DNA from: Bacteroidota bacterium
GTDB taxonomy: Bacteria > Bacteroidota > Bacteroidia > Flavobacteriales_D > JABDKJ01
Length of the DNA: 10,831 nt
NCBI GenBank assembly: GCA_027621335.1
Contig: JAQCAN010000064.1
Coordinates: 1 to 10,831 of the forward strand
Reading direction: 5' to 3'
Part shown: piece by piece, positions 1 to 7,851 of the stretch
Layout of the letters: every line of letters begins with the position of its first letter
Position numbering within the stretch: the stretch's first letter is position 1
The notes under the pieces: generated by a model
Databases searched by the model: none
Told to the model about the DNA's origin: nothing
Seen by the model: only the letters and a program-made list of their open reading frames with translations
Translations under genes and position numbers: made by a program

Positions 1-430
1 TGGGGTCCATCATTCGCCCTTCACCTGCCGCTCCGAAACCTAATCCACCATCCCCGATGCCTTGAACCACTCCAGCTTGGAATCCAGCTTGGGCATGGTG
101 GCATGAGGCACAGGAGAAGGTCTCCATGTGAGTTCCATCTTTAGCGTGAACAGCGAGGCCAGTCTCATGAAAAAGCAGTCTTCCCAGTTCTACCTTCTCA
201 GCCGTCAAGGGGTTGTTCGGGTCTGCAGGAATTTTTGAAAAATCGTTGCTTTCTGGTAATTTGAAATAGTCCGCCTTTCAAGTAGGACTATATGTGGACA
301 GGACATCGTTGAGTTTCCAGTCCAATGTGGTCCTAACCTCATCGGACGAATCGGATTGACAGCCTATAAAGGTGACACTGACGATGGCGAGCATGACGAT
401 GCGCTCCATCTTGAGTTGAATAATCTTCAT
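1..430 (-). pseudogene. di-heme cytochrome c peroxidase (MauG-like) lipoprotein, 5' part, interrupted by in-frame TGA
   Basis: Seen: from ATG at 430-428 the frame gives a 50-codon leader with a hydrophobic stretch ending in a lipobox-like FIGC (Cys24) followed by the polar residues QSDSSDE, so an outer-membrane lipoprotein is likely. A TGA at 280-278 then stops it. The same frame continues with KADYFKLPESNDF, then IPADPNNPLT, VELGRLLFHETGL and a heme-binding CASCH (112-98), and runs off the left edge. The motif order (IP-x-D-NPLT, LG-x-LFHE, CxxCH) is that of the N-terminal heme domain of bacterial di-heme cytochrome c peroxidases, which reduce hydrogen peroxide in the periplasm. 143 codons are visible; the second heme site lies outside. 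The start at Met8 (409-407) would also give a signal peptide. Other TTG starts upstream are less likely. Inference: a glycine codon GGA may have become TGA, because relatives I recall carry Gly after SPT. It could be a real nonsense mutation, a sequencing error, or a fragment split in two. Confidence 0.82.
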
Positions 431-480
431 GTAAAACACTTTGGTTAAGGGGTCTTCTCTACTCCCCAGAGTGGTTTTAC
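431..480. repeat. imperfect inverted repeat abutting the peroxidase start codon
   Basis: GTAAAAC (431-437) pairs with GTTTTAC (474-480). ACT (438-440) pairs with AGT (470-472) with G473 bulged. Inside, GGGG (449-452) pairs with CCCC (464-467) around an 11-base loop. On the minus strand the structure ends exactly at the ATG of the peroxidase gene, so it would sit in the 5' leader of its mRNA. There is no T-run on either side, which argues against a simple terminator. A role in translation control is only inference. Confidence 0.45.
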
Positions 481-541
481 GCAAGTACGCTCAAAATCGT
501 TTCGAATTCAAAGCGACATGACGAAGATCAGTTCTTGTGCC

Positions 542-1432
542 TTAAGCCTCTTTCGACTCCTTGAAGCCATAAAAGAGCTGTTTGCTGAAGTTCTTTGGGA
601 ACTTCTCAAGCCCTTGGAATCCAAGCTTGATGTCCCTTCCATCCCTAGGGATATAGGCGGTCCTGAAGATATAATCCCATATGCTCAAGGAAATCCCAAA
701 ATTCACTCCGTGATGATGCTCTGAAGGTAAAGCGAAGGCATGGTGCCATATGTGCATTTTGGGATTATTGAACAGGTATTTCATCGGACCGTAGCTCCAA
801 TTGAGATTCGCATGATTCAAATGCCCAATGGCTATAGCAACGTAGAAGACGATGTAGGCCTGACTCGGAGTGAACCCGCCAAGAAGCATGACCATGATAT
901 ACTTCATGGGAGTGTAGAAGACATTCTCCATCCAGTGGTATCTGAGATGGGCCGCAAAGCCCATTTGCTCAACAGAATGATGCACCTTATGGAAACGCCA
1001 AAGGAATTCGAACCTATGCAGAAGCACATGGGTGAACCACTGGATGAAGTCCGTAGCTATGCAGAAAATAAGGAGCTGCGCCCAGTTGGGAAAATCACTT
1101 AGATCAAGAAAGCTGAATCTGGACAGGTCCCCGCCAAGGAGATCGGTGAAGAATCTTTCGGTCACATTGGAAAAGGCGAAGAAGATGACAAGCTTGAAGA
1201 TGTAAAAATTGAAGAACATATAGAAGGCATCCAGCCAGAAGTCCTTTCGAATGATGGATTGGTCCTTGCGCCAAGGCATGATGATTTCCAAACTCCACAC
1301 GACTAGGGATAAAATCACCAACCACCAGAAATAATTCACATACCAAGGAGATACTTGGAAGGTTATCTCAGCCCACGTATATGAGGCGAACTGCTTGAAG
1401 GACGTTATGAATAGTTCGAGATAGGATGCCAT
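542..1432 (-). CDS. sterol desaturase / fatty acid hydroxylase family membrane protein
   Basis: 296 residues, ATG at 1432-1430, TAA at 544-542. This is a membrane di-iron oxygenase of the fatty acid hydroxylase superfamily (includes ERG3/ERG25 and carotenoid hydroxylases). Seen: hydrophobic segments near residues 33-52, 68-88, 117-134 and 175-203. The histidine clusters are H135-xxx-H139, H148-xx-H151-H152, H204-xx-H207, H227-xx-H230-H231 and H239-H241. These boxes are the expected di-iron ligands, all on the cytoplasmic side in the family. Length is typical for bacterial members. The substrate cannot be read from sequence: sterol, fatty acid, carotenoid or ether lipid are all possible. The gene precedes the peroxidase on the same strand with a 111-base gap containing a strong inverted repeat, so co-transcription is uncertain. 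It is divergent from the CUB gene across 188 bases. Confidence 0.9.
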   Translation of the reverse strand: MASYLELFITSFKQFASYTWAEITFQVSPWYVNYFWWLVILSLVVWSLEIIMPWRKDQSIIRKDFWLDAFYMFFNFYIFKLVIFFAFSNVTERFFTDLLGGDLSRFSFLDLSDFPNWAQLLIFCIATDFIQWFTHVLLHRFEFLWRFHKVHHSVEQMGFAAHLRYHWMENVFYTPMKYIMVMLLGGFTPSQAYIVFYVAIAIGHLNHANLNWSYGPMKYLFNNPKMHIWHHAFALPSEHHHGVNFGISLSIWDYIFRTAYIPRDGRDIKLGFQGLEKFPKNFSKQLFYGFKESKEA

Positions 1433-1590
1433 ACAATCTTATTTCAGGTAGCTGAAGGCTTCAATTCGACATGAAGACATTGAAATCAGCCCATTAGCTT
1501 TCAAAGGCACGAAGATAAATCCCCCTTTTCTTTGGTCATGTAACCTTTGTAGCTCAGGGCGATGAATAGCTTATTATCGTAGTTTAGGGA

Positions 1591-1605
1591 CCCCTATGTC
1601 AGGGG
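1591..1605 (+). promoter_or_regulatory. small hairpin in the leader of the CUB gene
   Basis: CCCCT (1591-1595) and AGGGG (1601-1605) are perfect complements around a five-base loop ATGTC, 15 bases before the CUB gene's ATG. It would fold in the mRNA leader close to the initiation region. Function is unknown; five GC-rich pairs can also arise by chance. Confidence 0.3.
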
Positions 1606-1620
1606 CGTAGAGATATACAG

Positions 1621-4600
1621 ATGAACAAGACAACCATGAAATCAATTTTTACCATTCTATTGATCAGCTCAGCTATGCTTTTCAGTGCGTCAGTAAACGC
1701 TCAGACCTACCTTATTTCAGAAGGCGGCACAGTGACGACCTGTACGGGGACCATTTATGATAGTGGAGGCGCATCAGGAAACTATCAGAACTTTGAGAAC
1801 TACACCATGACCTTCTGCTCAGATGAGCCTGGGGGTTGCCTCCAATTGGATTTCCAATCATTCATTGTGGAGTCTGGTTTTGACAATCTGCTCATCTATG
1901 CTGGTCCCACAGCTTCAGGAAGTCCAGTGGACACATTGACAGGCACTATCGATCCTGGAATCATTTCCACTGGGACTGAGTGTATCACTTTGGTCTTTAC
2001 CTCAGATGTCTCAGTGACCCCTGCAGGTTTTGAGATCGATATCACCTGTGTTTGCCCCACTTGTGATGATGGCATAGCCAATGGTCAAGAGATAGGCGTG
2101 GACTGTGGTGGACCTGACTGCCCTGAGTGTGATTTCATCGTCATGGGAGGAAATCAGACCCAAGTGAGTTGTGAGACCACCATCTATGACAATGGACTAT
2201 TCGGGAATTATGCCAATAGTTCGAATGATATCCTAACGATATGTGGAGAGAATCCAGACGATTGCATGCAGTTGGAATTCCTTCAATTCAATATCGAGAG
2301 TGGATGGGATTTCATGACCATCTTCGATGGACCTGATACCGGCTCGCCTATTGTTGGCACATACACAGGGACAGAGATTCCCCAGTTCATCTCTACGGGG
2401 AGCAACTGTCTTACCATCCAATTCACATCTGACGGGATCATAGATTCTCCAGGTTATGAGATTGCTGTTTCTTGCGTATGCCCCACTTGTGATGATGGAA
2501 TTCTGAATGGACAGGAGATCGCTGCCGACTGCGGAGGTCCTGATTGTCCAGAATGTGAATTCAATGTGATCAGTGAAGGAGGTACCGTGACTGGATGTGA
2601 TGAGCAGCTCTTGGATGCCGGTGTTTCCGGACCTTATGACAATAATGAGAATTATACCATGACCTTCTGCGGTGATGATCCCGATCAGTGCCTGTTGATC
2701 GATTTCAATTTCATCAATATCGCTTTCGGAGTCCATCTCTATGTATATGACGGAACGACAACGGATGGATTCCTGGTAGCTGACCTCACCAATACCAATG
2801 GTGAAGACGCCATCACAGCGCCTTCTTCCTGCGTGACCTTTCAATTTATATCGGATGGCTTCACGACTGCAGGAGGTTTCGATCTAAATATCAGCTGTGA
2901 TGGAATTTGCCCAACCTGTGATGACGGCATATTGAATGGCTATGAGATAGGCGTAGACTGCGGGGGGCCAGACTGCGAGGAATGTGATTTCATCGTCATG
3001 AATGGCACCCAGACTGAGAACTCCTGCGGAACGACCATCTATGACAATGGCCTTTTTGGGAACTACGCCAACAACTCTAATGATGTATTGACTATCTGTG
3101 GGGAGAACCCTGAGGATTGTATCCAATTGGAATTCCTGCAATTCAATATAGAGAATGGCTGGGATTTCATGACCATCTTCGATGGACCGGATACTGGCTC
3201 TCCGATTGTTGGCACGTACACCGGTACAATCATTCCGCAGTTCATTTCTACTGGAAGTAACTGCCTCACCATCCAATTCACCTCTGATGGCATCATTGAT
3301 GCTCCGGGCTATGAGATCGCGGTCTCATGTGTCTGCCCAACTTGCGATGATGGCATATTGAACGGCCAGGAAGTCGCGGTGGATTGTGGCGGACCTGACT
3401 GCGAGGATTGTGATTTCTTCGTCATCAGCGAAGGAGGTCTAGAGACGACCTGTGATGCTCAATTGTATGACACTGGAATTCTAGGCAATTACGATAACAA
3501 CGAGAACTTCACCATGACCTTCTGTGGGGAGAATGGTGATGAGTGCCTATTATTAGAAGGAGCTTTTCTTGATATAGCTTTTGGTGATCACCTATATATC
3601 TATGATGGCACGACTACCGATGGTTTCCTAATAGCGGATGTTACTGGATTTTTTGGGTCGAGTAGTATAACGACACCATCATCCTGTGTCACCTTTCAGT
3701 TTGTCTCTGATGGTTTTTCGACTGCAGGTGGATTTGATATAAATATCAGCTGTGATGGGGTATGTCCTACATGTGATGATGGTATACAGAATGGTTATGA
3801 GATAGGGGTGGACTGTGGTGGACCTGATTGTGAGGAATGTGAATTCATTGTCATGGGAGGTAGCCAAGAGGCACAGAGCTGTAATACGACCATCTATGAT
3901 AATGGACTATTCGGAAATTACGATAACAGTTCGAATGACGTATTGACCATCTGTGGAGAGAATCCAGAAGATTGTGTCCAATTGGAGTTCCTCCAATTCG
4001 ATATCGAATCAGGATGGGACTTCCTGAGTATCTATGACGGGGAAGACACGAACGCTCCACTGCTGATGACATTGACAGGAACCGTTGCTCCTCAATTCGT
4101 GTCGGGTACAGGGAATTGCTTGACCATCCAATTTACCTCGGATGGCATCATCAATGCTCCAGGATATGAGATAGCCGTTACTTGCCAATGCCCTACCTGC
4201 GATGACGGCATTCAGAATGGTCAGGAGCTCGCGGTGGACTGCGGTGGACCTGATTGTGAGGAATGCGACTTCATCCTCATCTCTGAAGAACAGACCATCA
4301 CGGCATGTGAAGGTTTGGTCTTCGATAGTGGAGTCAATCAGAACTACATGGATGGTGAGAATTACACTATGACGATATGCGCTGAGGATACAGCCTCTTG
4401 TCTACTTCTGGACTTCGCTTCCTTTAACACTGAATTCTTCTTGGATGTACTTTCCATTTATGAAGGAACGGAGGTCTCAGGAGCTCCGATCCAAACTTTT
4501 TCAGGAAATCTGGGGGCTTTCGAATACACAGCGACAAGTTTCTGCATCACCTTGAACTTCATCACAGATTTCTCTATTACCAATCCTGGTTTCCAGTTTT

Positions 4601-6024
4601 CGTTCAGCTGTGTAGAATGCCCTCAGCCTACCGAGCAAGACTGCCTGGGAGCCAATGAGGTATGTGACTACCTCTACATCCAGGAGAGCTACCCTCCTCA
4701 AGCAGGCAATTTCCCAGTTCAATTGCCTCCTGAAGCATGTTTGGATAATGCTCAGAATGTCATTTGGTACACCTTCACGGTCCAGGAATCTGGAAACTTG
4801 AGCTTTGTCTTGACACCGGATGTCATCACAGATGATTACGATTGGGGATTGTTCAACTTGACGAATGCCGCATGCTCTGATATCAGTACCTCTCCTGAGT
4901 TGCTGGTGAGCTGCAACTCCTATGGTTCTTTCACCAGCAATGGTCCCACAGGAATAAGCACCGCCAATGGCGGTTCAGGTAACTTGAACGGACCAGGTGA
5001 CTTGAATGGTCCTCCATTCAATGGCGATTATCCCGTCAATGCAGGTGAGACCTATGCGCTACTGGTACAGAACTGGACAGGAAGTTTTGATGGGTATAGC
5101 CTTGACTTCTCTGAATCCACTGCAGAGTTGTTCTATCCTGGAGGACCTGAGATCACAGCAATAGCTCCTTTCTGTAATTACCTCGAGATCGCACTGAGCG
5201 AACCGGTGGATTGCGCTACCTTGGACTCAGCTGACTTCATCATTCAGTCTGAAGGGCAGGTCTATGTCGTGGATTCTATCGCGTCTAATTGTGACCTCTT
5301 GGATCAGACGGAGAGTGTGACTATCTATCTGACTCCTAATTTCCCAGATCTACCTATCGAGGTGAGTATTCAATTCAATCCTGATACTAGTCCAGTCTTG
5401 GACCTATGCGGGAATCCTGTAGATGAGGATACCACCTATGTCTTCACGACACTACAATGGATAAACATCCTTACTGAGATCACTCCAACTGAGTGTCTGG
5501 ATGAAGTAGGGTCGATAGAGGTCTTGGCCACCTTTGGAGCCGAACCTCCGTTCATCTATACATTCCAAGGTGAACCCTATACTGGAGATCTGATCTTTGA
5601 TGGGTTGGCAGAAGGGTTCTACACCATCCAGATCACTGACCAGTTAGGTTGTCAATTCACCAGGGAATCCTATGTTCCAACGGATATCATAGAGATCGAC
5701 CTCGTCATGCCTAACGTGTTCAGTCCAAACGAAGATGACGTGAATGATAAATTCGGACCAATCGCAGTTCGTTCGGATAATCAGGAAAGCCTTGGTCTGG
5801 TAGACGTGGACAAATTCCTTTCTCAGTATGATCTGGTGATCTACAACCGCTGGGGTAAGGAAGTTTTCAATTCTAGACCGAATGACCTCTTCTGGGATGG
5901 CGATGCTGAAGGAGATCCCGCATTGGAAGGCACCTACTTCTACATTCTGAGATACACTGAAGATTGCACGGTCGAAGAGAAAGTCCCTCGTACTGTAAAG
6001 GGAAGCGTGACCGTGTTAAGATAA
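1621..6024 (+). CDS. secreted multi-CUB-domain protein with T9SS type B sorting domain
   Basis: 1467 residues. Residues 1-27 are a Sec signal peptide (K-rich start, hydrophobic core, likely cleavage after SVNA). Residues 29-1000 hold seven CUB-like domains of about 117 residues, each with a Y/F-D-G or Y-E-G turn and a C-terminal SC-type cysteine. They are separated by six 25-residue linkers with the pattern PTCDDGI-x-NG-x-E...DCGGPDC-x-EC (146-170, 288-312, 431-455, 573-597, 716-740, 858-882). About 1001-1175 is a beta-rich domain (WYTFTV, YDWGLFNL, AGETYALLVQNW) resembling prepeptidase-type jelly rolls. About 1176-1279 resembles a bacterial Ig-like domain. About 1280-1360 resembles a SprB-type repeat (GLAEGFYTIQITD). 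Residues 1362-1467 match the gliding-motility-associated C-terminal domain: PNVFSPNEDDVND, YNRWGKEVF, WDG, GTYFY, and a basic VTVLR end. Export by T9SS and surface release or attachment are inferred from family knowledge; adhesion is a guess. ATG 1621 was chosen; Met6 is an alternative. The 3' end overlaps the convergent aminotransferase gene. Confidence 0.93.
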   Translation: MNKTTMKSIFTILLISSAMLFSASVNAQTYLISEGGTVTTCTGTIYDSGGASGNYQNFENYTMTFCSDEPGGCLQLDFQSFIVESGFDNLLIYAGPTASGSPVDTLTGTIDPGIISTGTECITLVFTSDVSVTPAGFEIDITCVCPTCDDGIANGQEIGVDCGGPDCPECDFIVMGGNQTQVSCETTIYDNGLFGNYANSSNDILTICGENPDDCMQLEFLQFNIESGWDFMTIFDGPDTGSPIVGTYTGTEIPQFISTGSNCLTIQFTSDGIIDSPGYEIAVSCVCPTCDDGILNGQEIAADCGGPDCPECEFNVISEGGTVTGCDEQLLDAGVSGPYDNNENYTMTFCGDDPDQCLLIDFNFINIAFGVHLYVYDGTTTDGFLVADLTNTNGEDAITAPSSCVTFQFISDGFTTAGGFDLNISCDGICPTCDDGILNGYEIGVDCGGPDCEECDFIVMNGTQTENSCGTTIYDNGLFGNYANNSNDVLTICGENPEDCIQLEFLQFNIENGWDFMTIFDGPDTGSPIVGTYTGTIIPQFISTGSNCLTIQFTSDGIIDAPGYEIAVSCVCPTCDDGILNGQEVAVDCGGPDCEDCDFFVISEGGLETTCDAQLYDTGILGNYDNNENFTMTFCGENGDECLLLEGAFLDIAFGDHLYIYDGTTTDGFLIADVTGFFGSSSITTPSSCVTFQFVSDGFSTAGGFDINISCDGVCPTCDDGIQNGYEIGVDCGGPDCEECEFIVMGGSQEAQSCNTTIYDNGLFGNYDNSSNDVLTICGENPEDCVQLEFLQFDIESGWDFLSIYDGEDTNAPLLMTLTGTVAPQFVSGTGNCLTIQFTSDGIINAPGYEIAVTCQCPTCDDGIQNGQELAVDCGGPDCEECDFILISEEQTITACEGLVFDSGVNQNYMDGENYTMTICAEDTASCLLLDFASFNTEFFLDVLSIYEGTEVSGAPIQTFSGNLGAFEYTATSFCITLNFITDFSITNPGFQFSFSCVECPQPTEQDCLGANEVCDYLYIQESYPPQAGNFPVQLPPEACLDNAQNVIWYTFTVQESGNLSFVLTPDVITDDYDWGLFNLTNAACSDISTSPELLVSCNSYGSFTSNGPTGISTANGGSGNLNGPGDLNGPPFNGDYPVNAGETYALLVQNWTGSFDGYSLDFSESTAELFYPGGPEITAIAPFCNYLEIALSEPVDCATLDSADFIIQSEGQVYVVDSIASNCDLLDQTESVTIYLTPNFPDLPIEVSIQFNPDTSPVLDLCGNPVDEDTTYVFTTLQWINILTEITPTECLDEVGSIEVLATFGAEPPFIYTFQGEPYTGDLIFDGLAEGFYTIQITDQLGCQFTRESYVPTDIIEIDLVMPNVFSPNEDDVNDKFGPIAVRSDNQESLGLVDVDKFLSQYDLVIYNRWGKEVFNSRPNDLFWDGDAEGDPALEGTYFYILRYTEDCTVEEKVPRTVKGSVTVLR
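1705..4620 (+). repeat. in-gene CUB superrepeat, two alternating domain types, 855-bp period
   Basis: The seven CUB domains fall into two classes. Type A has VISEGG..., YTMTFC and YDGTTTDG-like features (domains 1, 3, 5, 7). Type B has IVM-x-G, TTIYDNGLFGNY and FTSDGII (domains 2, 4, 6). Type B domains start at 2131, 2986 and 3841, exactly 855 bp (285 codons) apart, so the duplicated unit is B-linker-A-linker. Domains 2 and 4 differ at 12 of 117 residues by my count. Over one identical 18-residue stretch (IFDGPDTG...) they differ at seven synonymous sites and no replacement site. Confidence 0.9.
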
Positions 6025-7155
6025 ACAGGTCAACAGGGCCTTGATGTCTTCGGCATCATTATAGAGATGGGGGGATATTCTAAGGAATGTCCCCCTTTTT
6101 GATAAACTTATCTTCTTGGAGGTCAAGCGTTGATCCAATTCATCATCGCCCATGCCATTAGGCTTTGGAATACCTAGGATATGAGGACTCTGATAGGTCA
6201 AATCCACCTTAGGGTCATGGCTTTTCACGTAGTCACATAGAGGCTTGCAAAGGGCGAGGTCATGAGAGCCGATGAGATCGGTGCCCCATTCGTTTACTTG
6301 CCTGAGGGCTTCGCTGAGCATCGGAGCTAAGATGAAATTGCTGGTCTGCCCCACGTTGAATCGACCAGCTTCCGGGCTGTAGAACTTCCCATAATTGGTC
6401 AGGTCGCTGAAGGCTTTGGCATTTGTTCGGTTCATCCAGCTTTCTTCTATGGGTCTGCTGTGATGGAAATATGGGCCGTAATAGGCCATACCAGTAGAGT
6501 AGGGGCCCATCAACCATTTGTAACCTGCACAGATCAATGCATCAATATGAAAGGACTGTACATTCATATGGACAGCACCTACGCCCTGAGTACCGTCAAC
6601 GATGAGGATTGTATCGGTGGACCTGCATCGCTCACCTATAGCTACCATATCGAAGAGAATGCCGTTCATCCAATGGACATTGGACATTATAAGCATGGTG
6701 CTGTTTTCAGTGATGGCCTCTAGGACGGATTCATTCCACATGGCCCCATTCATGAAGTCTTCCTCAACTGGCCCTACTTCGCGGACTTCTTGCACGTGCT
6801 CTTCACACCAGCGTTCCAAAGCCAATCTCCCACTTGGGAATTCTCCTTTCAAGATAAGACAGTGTTTACCTCTTTTCGGATCCACGTTGGAAATGGCATT
6901 GGCCATGCCGTAGGATACTGAGGGAATAAAGGCACAGCTCTGAGCTGATGGGGCATGAACCAGAGTGGCGAAACGGGATTTCAGCACCTCGAGCCCATCG
7001 AAGAAGTCATCGGCTGTCATGTGGGAAGGACTTCGTTTCATCCGAATAGCCGAGATGCCGATCTCTTCTACCGAGCGTAACAAGGGAGACATGTAGGCAC
7101 AGTTCAGATAGTGCTCTCCTAAAGGAAGGTTGAAAAGATCGGAGTACTGCGACAT
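6016..7155 (-). CDS. class V-fold aminotransferase family PLP-dependent enzyme
   Basis: 379 residues, ATG at 7155-7153, TAA at 6018-6016. This is a fold-type I PLP enzyme of the class V group (cysteine desulfurase, kynureninase, isopenicillin N epimerase relatives). Seen: LNCAYMSPL near residue 17-25; SVSYGMANAI near 79-88 as the phosphate-binding region; VDGTQGVGA with D187 and Q190, the usual PLP pyridine and O3 contacts; ICAGYKWLMGP with K213 as the likely Schiff-base lysine; GRFNVGQTSNF further on; and an RISPHLYN motif near the C-terminus that places a substrate-carboxylate arginine. Length fits the family. Substrate is not determinable. It is the last gene of a minus-strand run, 43 bases after the thioredoxin-fold gene. 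Its stop lies inside the last codons of the convergent CUB gene. Confidence 0.9.
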   Translation of the reverse strand: MSQYSDLFNLPLGEHYLNCAYMSPLLRSVEEIGISAIRMKRSPSHMTADDFFDGLEVLKSRFATLVHAPSAQSCAFIPSVSYGMANAISNVDPKRGKHCLILKGEFPSGRLALERWCEEHVQEVREVGPVEEDFMNGAMWNESVLEAITENSTMLIMSNVHWMNGILFDMVAIGERCRSTDTILIVDGTQGVGAVHMNVQSFHIDALICAGYKWLMGPYSTGMAYYGPYFHHSRPIEESWMNRTNAKAFSDLTNYGKFYSPEAGRFNVGQTSNFILAPMLSEALRQVNEWGTDLIGSHDLALCKPLCDYVKSHDPKVDLTYQSPHILGIPKPNGMGDDELDQRLTSKKISLSKRGTFLRISPHLYNDAEDIKALLTCLS

Positions 7156-7198
7156 GCACTTTTGGATTTTCGCCTAAAATAAGGCTATCCACCACATA

Positions 7199-7831
7199 TC
7201 AGAACCAAGACTTCAGAGCAGCAAGGAATTCCCTTTGGATGGACACCGTGCGGTCTTTGGCATACCACTTCTGTACGATAACGGAGAATTCCGAATAAGG
7301 CATTGGTAGCGCGGCCGCCTTCCTTTCTTGTACCATGTCCTGGACCTCCTTTGGCCTAGGCCCCCAGCTTCCAAGAACCGTTTTATCCCTCTGATCCAGG
7401 GCAATGACCTTCGGAATGGAACGCCCTCCGTCTGTTAGAAAATGCTCCATGAGCATTGGATGTTCATCCCTTAGGATGTATCGAGTTTCAGCAAGTTCAC
7501 TCAAGGACGCCATCTTCTCGATGACTGGAATTACTTGGGCCGCATCTCCGCACCAGGCTTCGGTCAGAGTGAGTAAGAGGAGCGGGCGATCCAGAGTACT
7601 GAAGTAGAGTTCGGTCTCCGGAAGGACCTTAGTGGTCTTGTCCAATCGGTCCATTCGGACCTTGTTCATGGTGGTATAATGGATATAGTCCTCGGTCTGG
7701 ATAGACCCCGTGGTCTTTCCTTCATGAAGCAGTGAACCAATCAGCTGGCTATACTCCTGATATGAAATGGACCGCTCTAGGCCTTTCTGTATAAGTTCAG
7801 TCAAGATAGAGGATGCAGAAGTCTGAAACAA
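7199..7831 (-). CDS. thioredoxin-fold family protein (Thioredoxin_9-like)
   Basis: 210 residues if started at TTG 7831-7829; stop TGA at 7201-7199. Seen: an N-terminal helical part with ISYQEYSQLI and the HYTTMNKVRMDRLDK segment, then a thioredoxin-like core LLLTLTEAWCGDAAQVIPVI, RYILRDEHPMLMEHFLTDGG, RSIPKVIALD (cis-proline), LGSWGPRP, and a C-terminal helical region with WYAKD. This is the pattern of the cytosolic thioredoxin family proteins common in Bacteroidota. The active site reads WCGD, so only one cysteine of the usual CxxC is present and classical dithiol-disulfide exchange is unlikely. No signal peptide. No ATG exists before residue ~50 in this frame, and TTG aligns with the conserved N-terminus, so a TTG start is accepted. 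It begins 20 bases after the ABC-F stop, so co-transcription is likely. Confidence 0.88.
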   Translation of the reverse strand: MFQTSASSILTELIQKGLERSISYQEYSQLIGSLLHEGKTTGSIQTEDYIHYTTMNKVRMDRLDKTTKVLPETELYFSTLDRPLLLLTLTEAWCGDAAQVIPVIEKMASLSELAETRYILRDEHPMLMEHFLTDGGRSIPKVIALDQRDKTVLGSWGPRPKEVQDMVQERKAAALPMPYSEFSVIVQKWYAKDRTVSIQREFLAALKSWF

Positions 7832-7851
7832 TGTTCTAAGGCCTGTATGGT

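Noticed and set aside
1434..1464. Promoter-like TTG-N20-TAAGATTG on the minus strand before the desaturase gene
   Set aside because: It matches five of six -7 positions with good spacing, but it ends one base before the ATG, so transcription would begin inside the gene.
1542..1587. -7-like elements AACCTTTG (1542-1549) and TAGTTTAG (1580-1587) before the CUB gene
   Set aside because: Neither has a TTG at 19-21 bases upstream, and each deviates from the consensus.
2233..2844. 203-codon minus-strand ORF inside the CUB gene, and similar long antisense ORFs
   Set aside because: These are shadows produced by the biased codon use of the repeat array; they recur in step with the repeats and have low-complexity Ile-rich products.
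1705..4620. Regular repeats as a CRISPR-like array
   Set aside because: The period is 855 bp, the units are coding and diverged, and there are no short identical repeats with unique spacers.
7172..7185. GCCT-AAAATA-AGGC hairpin between the thioredoxin-fold and aminotransferase genes
   Set aside because: A four-base stem with no T-run is too weak to call as a terminator or processing site.
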